NCBI GenBank assembly: GCA_025966335.1
Contig: JAICRS010000003.1
Coordinates: 1-34,893 of the forward strand
Origin: Nocardioidaceae bacterium
Lineage (GTDB): Bacteria > Actinomycetota > Actinomycetes > Propionibacteriales > Nocardioidaceae
Length of the DNA: 34,893 bases
Reading direction: 5' to 3'
Part shown: one piece after another, positions 28,794 to 34,893 of the stretch
Numbering within the stretch: position 1 is the first letter of the stretch
Layout of the letters: every line of letters starts with the position of its first letter
Translations under genes and position numbers: made by a program
The notes under the pieces: generated by a model
Database searches by the model: none
What the model saw: the letters and a program-made list of their open reading frames with translations, nothing else
What the model was told of the DNA's origin: nothing

Positions 28794-28903
28794 CGAACCG
28801 TCAGGTTTGGTGTGCCGAGCCGTCAGGTTTGGTGTGCCGAGCCGTCAGGTTTGGTGTGCCGAGCCGTCGGGTTTTGCGGGTCGAGCCGTCGCGTATGGCG
28901 GGC
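28794..28903 (+). repeat. 22-bp repeat array B, forward block: 5 contiguous units
   Basis: Units at 28794, 28816, 28838, 28860 and 28882. Units 2 and 3 are identical (cgagccgtcaggtttggtgtgc) and unit 1 differs from them at one position. Confidence 0.92.
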
Positions 28904-29017
28904 CGGGTCCGCGCGGTCCGCGCCGGGCCATCCGTCCGAGCGCCGTGATCGTCCAGGTGGACGGCAATGACGTCGGGGACCGTGCAGGGTGAAACCCCGC
29001 GGAGCGCCGTACGGGCA

Positions 29018-29061
29018 GCCCGCCAAACCTGACGGCTCGGCACGCAAAACCTGACGGCTCG
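29018..29061 (-). repeat. 22-bp repeat array B, inverted block: 2 units
   Basis: Reverse complements cgagccgtcaggtttggcgggc (29018-29039) and cgagccgtcaggttttgcgtgc (29040-29061). Confidence 0.92.
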
Positions 29062-29079
29062 GCGAGGGAGGGGTTAGGG

Positions 29080-29457
29080 CTAGGCGGTCTGCCACAGACC
29101 CATCAGGTTGCCCTCCGGGTCCTTGAAGTAGGCGGAGAACCCCATGTCGGCGACGGCCTGCTTGGCGATCACCGTGCTACCGCCGAGCTTCTCGATCTTC
29201 TCCAGCGACCCGTCGATGTCCTCGACGTCGACGACGATCACCGGTGACCCGACCGGAGCGTCGCGCTGCAGCATGCCGCCGTTGATGAACCCTGGCTCGC
29301 TCGGCGGGCCCTGCTCGTCGGTCGGACCGGTGGAGACCATCGTGTAGTTCATCTCGGGCATGTTCATGATGTTCCAGCCGAAGACGTCGGCGTAGAAGCC
29401 CCGAGCCCGGTCCCCGTCCTCGAACGGGATCTCGAAGTGGACGACGCGACCTGTCAT
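29080..29457 (-). CDS. VOC/glyoxalase-family protein
   Basis: VVHFEIPFEDGDRARGFYADVFGWNI...FKDPEGNLMGLWQ. Confidence 0.9.
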   Translation of the reverse strand: MTGRVVHFEIPFEDGDRARGFYADVFGWNIMNMPEMNYTMVSTGPTDEQGPPSEPGFINGGMLQRDAPVGSPVIVVDVEDIDGSLEKIEKLGGSTVIAKQAVADMGFSAYFKDPEGNLMGLWQTA

Positions 29458-29527
29458 GGTGCCTCCCTCGGCTCGCGGGCGCTGCGGGAAGCGCGGCGCC
29501 TCTCCGAGTCAGGCTTACTCTCGTGCC

Positions 29528-29923
29528 ATGGAACGGTCAATGGCATGCTCGCCCCAGCCCGCTGCGATCGACCTGCTTGTCGCCGAGTGCCGGGCCGGGC
29601 TGGACCGGGTCACCCCGGAGGCGCTCGCCTCGGAGATCGCCGCCGGCGCCCTGGTGGTCGACATCCGATCCTCGGAGCAGCGGCGACGTGACGGTGAGGT
29701 GCCGGGCGCGCTGGTGGTCGACCGGACGGTCCTGGAGTGGCGGCTCGACCCCACCTCGCCACACCGGCTGCCTGAGGCGACCGATCCGGGCCGCCGGATC
29801 ATCCTGGTCTGCCACGAGGGCTACAGCTCCAGCCTGGCCGCGGCGACGTTGCAACGGCTCGGCCTCCGGAGGGCTACCGACCTGGTCGGCGGCTTCCAGC
29901 AGTGGCGGACCAGCCAAGGCTGA
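29528..29923 (+). CDS. Rhodanese-like domain protein
   Basis: LVVDIRSSEQRRRDGEVPGALVV and active-site loop VCHEGYSSSLAAATL. Confidence 0.88.
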   Translation: MERSMACSPQPAAIDLLVAECRAGLDRVTPEALASEIAAGALVVDIRSSEQRRRDGEVPGALVVDRTVLEWRLDPTSPHRLPEATDPGRRIILVCHEGYSSSLAAATLQRLGLRRATDLVGGFQQWRTSQG

Positions 29924-29933
29924 CGGCAACAGG

Positions 29934-30683
29934 TCAGGACATCAGCTTCCTGGCGAGCGGCAGCGGCAGGTGCTTCAGGGCGACACCCACCGGCACCCAC
30001 GGCCACGCCGGCACGTTGGCCCGCGGCTTCTCCTTCTCGATCGCCTCGACCATCGCCCGCACCCCCTTCTCGGTGGAGACGATGAACGGCACGTGCTTCA
30101 CCCGCTCGTTCATCTCCGAGCGGATGTAGCCGGGGTAGATCACCGAGACCTTGATCGGCGTGCCCATCAGCTCCGCACGGAGCCCCTCGGCGAGGTGCGC
30201 GACACCGGCCTTGGTGGCGGCGTAGGTGGTCACCGTCTTCGGCATCCCACGCATCGCCGACATCGAGGAGATCATCACCAGGTGGCCGGCGTCCTGCCGT
30301 CGGAAGATCTCCATCGCGGCCTCGGTCTGCGCGAGGGCCGCGACGAAGTTCGTCATCGCCGTCTGCTTGTTGGCGTCGTAGCCGCCGGTGCCGATCGGCG
30401 CGCCCTTGCCGAGGCCGGCGTTGATGACGACCCGGTCGAGCCGGCCGAAGTCGGCGGCGAACCCGCGGAAGACCTCGAACACCTGCGCGTCGTCGTTCAC
30501 GTCGAGTGCGCGGACCTCGAACCGCTGGTCCGGATGCCGCGTCGCGAGCTCCGCCTGCAGCCCGTTGAGCCGGTCGGTACGGCGTGCGCACAACGCGAGG
30601 TCGTGGCCGAGGGCGGCGAACTGGCGTGCCATCTCCTCGCCCAGGCCAGAGCTCGCGCCGGTGATCAGGATCGTCTTGGCCAT
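29934..30683 (-). CDS. SDR-family oxidoreductase
   Basis: MAKTILITGASSGLGEEMARQFA; VINAG; YAATKAGVAHLAEGL. Start 30683. Confidence 0.9.
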   Translation of the reverse strand: MAKTILITGASSGLGEEMARQFAALGHDLALCARRTDRLNGLQAELATRHPDQRFEVRALDVNDDAQVFEVFRGFAADFGRLDRVVINAGLGKGAPIGTGGYDANKQTAMTNFVAALAQTEAAMEIFRRQDAGHLVMISSMSAMRGMPKTVTTYAATKAGVAHLAEGLRAELMGTPIKVSVIYPGYIRSEMNERVKHVPFIVSTEKGVRAMVEAIEKEKPRANVPAWPWVPVGVALKHLPLPLARKLMS

Positions 30684-30854
30684 CGGGGTTCCTGTCGGTA
30701 GGTGACCGGGCCGAGAAATCATGGCATGACGACAGGCGGTCACCCCTTCACCACCCTCGACGAGGTGCCGCGCCCGTGCCGGGCGGGTTTTCGGGGTGCC
30801 TGCTCGGGTACGGGTGGGTGCACGACGTACCGACCTGCCCGACGAGAGGACCCC

Positions 30855-32483
30855 ATGGCAACCGCAGACGCAGTGGTGATCGGCAGCGGGCCGAACGGCC
30901 TGGTCGCCGCGAACCTGCTCGCCGACGCCGGATGGGACGTGATGGTCCTCGAGACCCAGGCCGATGTCGGCGGCGCCGTGCACAGCGACTCGTCGGTGCA
31001 GGACGGTTACATCCACGACACCTTTAGCTCGTTCTACCCGCTCGCCGCGGGATCGCGCACTCTGAAGTCGCTGGGGCTCGAGCGGCACGGACTGGAGTGG
31101 CTGCACGCCCCGTCCGTGGTGGGCACCCCGTTCTCGGACGGCAGATGGGCGGTGCTGCACCGCGACCGGGACGACACCGCCGCAGGCCTGGATGCCTTGA
31201 CCCCCGGCGACGGCGACGCGTGGCTGCAGATGTGTCGGCAGTGGGACCGGATCGGCGACCAGGTGGTCGGCGCCCTGCTGTCCCCGTTCCCGCCGGTGAA
31301 GAGCGGGCTCGGCGCACTGGCCAAGCTGCGCTCGGCCGGCGGCCTTGCCTTCGTGCGGATGCTGCTCGCCCCCGCGCGCACGGTCGCCGACCAGCATTTC
31401 CGCGGCGACGGCCCCAAGATGCTGCTCGCAGGAAACGCCGCGCATGCGGACATCCCGATGGACGCACCGGGCTCGGCGGTGATGGGCTGGCTGCTGATCA
31501 TGCTCGGACAGCACATGGGGTACCCGGTGCCGAAGGGCGGCGCGGGGATGCTCGCACAGTCGATGGCGCGCCGGTTCGAGTCCGAGGGCGGGACCATCCG
31601 CACCAGGACGCGGGCCACCGAGGTCGTCGTCCGCGACGGGCGCGCGGTGGCGGTCCGCACCGAGCACGGCGACCAGATCGAGGCACGCCAGGCGGTGGTC
31701 GCGGACGTGACCGCGCCCAGCCTGTACGGCGACCTCGTCGGCTGGGACAACCTCCCGGACCGGTTCCGGAGGAAGATGGGCCGCTTCGAGTGGGACCCCG
31801 GCACCGTCAAGGTGGACTGGGCGCTCGACGGACAGATTCCGTGGACCAACGGGCCGGCGCAGACCCCCGGCACCGTGCACCTGGCCGAGACGATCGACGA
31901 GCTCGCCACCGCCCAGCAACAGATCAACAACCATGAGGTCCCGGCGCGTCCGTTCATGCTGGTCGGACAGATGGCCAGCGCAGACCCGACCCGGGCGCCG
32001 CAGGGCGGTGAGGCGGTGTGGGCCTACACCCACGTCCCGCACCACACCGACTCCGACGCCGGCGGCGAGGGCATCCGCGGCACGTGGGACCGCGACGACG
32101 CGGAGCGGATGGCTGACCGGATGCAGCGCAAGATCGAGGAATACGCCCCCGGCTTCGGCGACCGGGTCACCGCCAGACGCGTGCTCGGCCCCCACGAGAT
32201 GCAGGACCGGAACGAGAGCCTGCACGGCGGAGCGCTCAACGGTGGCACGTCCAACCTGCAGCAGGAGCTCGTGTTCCGCCCGGTCCCCGGCCTCGGCCGC
32301 GCCGAGACACCGATCAAGAACCTGTACCTCGGGTCGGCCTCGGCCCACCCCGGCGGCGGCGTGCACGGCGCCTGCGGCTCCAACGCCGCGCGTGCCGCGC
32401 TGGCCCACGCCCGAGTACGACGGCTGTTCACGGGCGGCCGACCCGAGCAGAGCACGACCCGACCTGGAGAGGTGGATGCATGA
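30855..32483 (+). CDS. NAD(P)/FAD-dependent oxidoreductase, phytoene-desaturase-like
   Basis: ADAVVIGSGPNGLVAANLLADAGWDVMVLE and C-terminal NLYLGSASAHPGGGVHGACGSNAARAAL. Confidence 0.9.
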   Translation: MATADAVVIGSGPNGLVAANLLADAGWDVMVLETQADVGGAVHSDSSVQDGYIHDTFSSFYPLAAGSRTLKSLGLERHGLEWLHAPSVVGTPFSDGRWAVLHRDRDDTAAGLDALTPGDGDAWLQMCRQWDRIGDQVVGALLSPFPPVKSGLGALAKLRSAGGLAFVRMLLAPARTVADQHFRGDGPKMLLAGNAAHADIPMDAPGSAVMGWLLIMLGQHMGYPVPKGGAGMLAQSMARRFESEGGTIRTRTRATEVVVRDGRAVAVRTEHGDQIEARQAVVADVTAPSLYGDLVGWDNLPDRFRRKMGRFEWDPGTVKVDWALDGQIPWTNGPAQTPGTVHLAETIDELATAQQQINNHEVPARPFMLVGQMASADPTRAPQGGEAVWAYTHVPHHTDSDAGGEGIRGTWDRDDAERMADRMQRKIEEYAPGFGDRVTARRVLGPHEMQDRNESLHGGALNGGTSNLQQELVFRPVPGLGRAETPIKNLYLGSASAHPGGGVHGACGSNAARAALAHARVRRLFTGGRPEQSTTRPGEVDA

Positions 32484-33472
32484 TGGACAGAGGAGTCGTC
32501 GTCGTGACCGGAGGAACCTCCGGGGTGGGTCGCGCGACCGCCCGGGCGTTCGCCGACCGCGGCCACCCGGTCGCGGTGCTGGCCCGGGGACAGGACTCCC
32601 TCGACGCCACCGAGCAGGAGCTGCGGGAACGCGGCGTGCCTGCCCTCGGCATCTCCGTCGACGTGACCGACCGGGACGGCGTCGACGCCGCGGCCGACCG
32701 GGTCGAGAGCGAGCTCGGCCCGATCGAGGTCTGGGTCAACTCGGCCATGGTCACCGTGCTGGGCGAGTTCCGGGACGTCGAGCCGGACGACTTCGACCGG
32801 GTCCACGACGTGGTCTTCCGCGGCACCGCCAACGGCACACGCACGGCCCTGCGCTGCATGGCGGGCCGCGCCAGCGGACGGATCATCCAGGTCGGTTCCG
32901 CCCTCGCCTACCGCGGCATCCCGCTGCAGTCGGCGTACTGCTCGGCCAAGCACGCCGTGCAAGGACTCTCCGACTCCGTGCGATCGGAGCTGCTGCACAA
33001 CGGCAGCGCGATCACCGTCAGCGAGGTGAACCTGCCCGCGGTGAACACCCCGCAGTTCGACATGTGCAAGAACCTCCTCGACGGAGCACCGCAGCCGGTC
33101 CCGCCGATCTACCAGCCGGAGATCCCCGCCGCCGCGATCGTCGAGGCGGCCCGGACCGGAGAACGCGCGGTCAACGTCACCTTCACCACCACCCGCACCA
33201 TCCTCGGCAACAAGGTGGCCCCCGGCGCGCTGGACCAGGTGCTGGCCGGGACCGGCTACTCAGGACAGACGGTGGACCGGCCGCGCCAGCCGGACAACAA
33301 CCTGCACGAGCCGCTGCCCGGCGACCACGGCTGCCACGGTTCCTTCGACGACCAGGCGAGGGAGACCTCGACGCAGGAGCGGCTCCGGTTCAGCCCGCTG
33401 GGCACGGGCGCCCTCGCCGTGGGGAAGATCGGCCGGCGGGTTGGTGCGGCGGCGATCAAGCGCGTCGTATGA
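32480..33472 (+). CDS. SDR-family oxidoreductase with C-terminal extension
   Basis: VVVVTGGTSGVGRATARAFADRGH; AYCSAKHAVQGLSDSVRSEL. 4-nt overlap with the upstream gene. Confidence 0.9.
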   Translation: MMDRGVVVVTGGTSGVGRATARAFADRGHPVAVLARGQDSLDATEQELRERGVPALGISVDVTDRDGVDAAADRVESELGPIEVWVNSAMVTVLGEFRDVEPDDFDRVHDVVFRGTANGTRTALRCMAGRASGRIIQVGSALAYRGIPLQSAYCSAKHAVQGLSDSVRSELLHNGSAITVSEVNLPAVNTPQFDMCKNLLDGAPQPVPPIYQPEIPAAAIVEAARTGERAVNVTFTTTRTILGNKVAPGALDQVLAGTGYSGQTVDRPRQPDNNLHEPLPGDHGCHGSFDDQARETSTQERLRFSPLGTGALAVGKIGRRVGAAAIKRVV

Positions 33473-33508
33473 CGGCATAGCCATCACGTTGAGGGGTACA
33501 CCGGCGCC

Positions 33509-33970
33509 ATGAGCCGAACCAGCAGAGTGATGAACTGCAGTCAGCAGGCGGTCTTCGACGTCCTCAGTGACGGCTGGACCTATGCCACCTGGGTGGTAGG
33601 AGCAGCCCGGATCCGCGAGGTGGAGGAAGGCTTCCCCGCGGTCGGCACCAAGATCCACCACTCCGTCGGACTGTGGCCGGCGCTGCTGAGCGACAACACC
33701 GAGGTGGAGCGGGTCGACGAGCCGCGCGAGCTGCAGCTGCGGGTCAGGGCGTGGCCAACCGGAGAGGGTGTCGTCACCATCATCTGTGAGCCGCACGGTG
33801 ACGGGCAGACGGAGGTGACCATGACCGAGCAGGCGGTGACCGGGCCGGCCAAGATGATCCCCGACCTGGTCCAGGACGCGATGCTCAAGATGCGCAACAC
33901 CGAGACCCTGCGCCGGCTCGCGTTTCTCGCGGAGAGTGGTGCACGCAGCAAGCACGGGCGCTACGAGTAA
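33509..33970 (+). CDS. SRPBCC-family (polyketide cyclase/dehydrase-like) protein
   Basis: NCSQQAVFDVLSDGWTYATWVVGAARIREVEEGFPAVGTKIHHSVG. Confidence 0.8.
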   Translation: MSRTSRVMNCSQQAVFDVLSDGWTYATWVVGAARIREVEEGFPAVGTKIHHSVGLWPALLSDNTEVERVDEPRELQLRVRAWPTGEGVVTIICEPHGDGQTEVTMTEQAVTGPAKMIPDLVQDAMLKMRNTETLRRLAFLAESGARSKHGRYE

Positions 33971-33998
33971 CCGGCCGGCGCCCGCAGGCTGGTAGCCG

Positions 33999-34893
33999 AT
34001 GAGGATCAGCGACACCGGTGACCTGTGGTGGAAGACCGCGGTCGTCTACTGCCTGGACGTGCAGACCTTCATGGACTGGGACGGCGACGGGGTCGGCGAC
34101 TTCCAAGGTCTCTCCGAACGGCTGGACTACCTGGCCGACCTCGGCGTGACCTGTCTGTGGCTGATGCCGTTCTATCCCACCGCCGACAAGGACGACGGCT
34201 ACGACGTCACCGACTTCTACGGCGTCGATCCCCGGCTCGGCACGCACGGTGACCTGGTCGAGGTGATCCGGACCGCCCGGGACCGCGGCATGCGGGTGAT
34301 CATCGACCTGGTGGTCAACCACACCTCCGACAAGCACCCGTGGTTCCGGTCGGCGCGGGCGAGCAAGACCTCGCCGTACCGCGACTTCTACGTATGGCGC
34401 CCGGACGAGCCACCGGACACGTCGGCGGAGGTGATCTTCCCCGACCAGGAGACCAGCATCTGGGAGCTGGACGAGAAGACGGGCGAGTACTACCTGCACC
34501 GGTTCTACAAGCACCAGCCCGACCTCAACATCGCGAACCCGTTGGTTCGCGACGAGATCGCCAAGGCGATGGGGTTCTGGCTCGAGCTCGGCATCTCCGG
34601 GTTCCGGGTGGACGCGGTGCCCTATCTGGTCGCCACCACCGGCGTGCCCGAACCGCAGGCCGAGATGTTCGCCGACCCGCACGCCTACCTGCGCGACCTG
34701 CGTGCCTTCCTCGGCCGGCGCACCGGTGACGGCATCCTGCTCGGCGAGGTCAACCTGCCGCACAAGGAGCAGCGGAAGTACTTCGGCGGAGGGGACGCCG
34801 ACGAGATCACCATGCTGTTCGACTTCATCGGCATGCAGAACCTCTACCTGTCCTTCGCCCGCCAGGACGCCCGGCCGCTCGAACGCGCGATCA
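33999..34893 (+). CDS. Alpha-amylase family (GH13) protein, trehalose-synthase-like; truncated by window end
   Basis: Open to the window end so missing from the ORF track: MRISDTGDLWWKTAVVYCLDVQTFMDWDGDGVGDFQGLSERLDYLADLGVTCLWLMPFYP...VIIDLVVNHTSDKHPWF...GFRVDAVPYL. Confidence 0.88.
   Translation, partial: MRISDTGDLWWKTAVVYCLDVQTFMDWDGDGVGDFQGLSERLDYLADLGVTCLWLMPFYPTADKDDGYDVTDFYGVDPRLGTHGDLVEVIRTARDRGMRVIIDLVVNHTSDKHPWFRSARASKTSPYRDFYVWRPDEPPDTSAEVIFPDQETSIWELDEKTGEYYLHRFYKHQPDLNIANPLVRDEIAKAMGFWLELGISGFRVDAVPYLVATTGVPEPQAEMFADPHAYLRDLRAFLGRRTGDGILLGEVNLPHKEQRKYFGGGDADEITMLFDFIGMQNLYLSFARQDARPLERAI

Noticed and set aside
28794-28903. CRISPR array
   Set aside because: Units are contiguous 22-mers with no variable spacers, part of the array is inverted, and no cas genes are present.
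28767-29095. Short repeat-containing ORFs (e.g. VCRAVRFGVPSRQVWCAEPSG, ARHTKPDGSAHQT)
   Set aside because: They are translations of the 22-bp repeat units in various frames on both strands; the periodic peptide reflects DNA repeats rather than coding selection.
29934-32408. 824-aa minus-strand ORF spanning the SDR and antisense to the phytoene-desaturase-like gene
   Set aside because: Only the C-terminal part from 30683 downward (MAKTILITGASSG) is genuine; the rest is antisense read-through.

Overview
High-GC actinobacterial chromosomal window; gene content and codon usage look like a Nocardioides-type Propionibacteriales member (inference). It holds about 30 ordinary genes: an OmpR-type two-component system with an adjacent HtrA-like protease, a fused PhzE/TrpEG-type synthase, a HelD-type helicase, an eight-gene TetR-led acyl-CoA carboxylase/dehydrogenase/AtuA operon, a GNAT, an MFS transporter, an FMO, a DrrAB-like ABC exporter, a collagen-like secreted protein, a desaturase/ferredoxin-reductase pair with a divergent TetR, and a carotenoid-oxidoreductase/SDR/SRPBCC/GH13 cluster cut by the window end. 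I saw no tRNA, rRNA, CRISPR array, transposase or phage gene. The most unusual content is non-coding. (1) Two intergenic regions (18718-18850 and 28794-29061) carry related 22-bp tandem repeats arranged as forward units, then a GC-rich spacer, then inverted units. They share a consensus of about YGAGNCGTSAGGTTTTKCGKGY and similar flanks. (2) A 54-nt palindromic element (CCGACTTGTCAG...CTGACAACTCGG) occurs twice. One copy (157-210) directly follows a stop codon; the other (10863-10916) lies inside the biotin-carboxylase ORF, where its length equals 18 codons in frame. (3) The response-regulator gene and the HtrA gene share an 11-bp-spaced TCAG/TCTCAG direct repeat upstream, a candidate regulator box.
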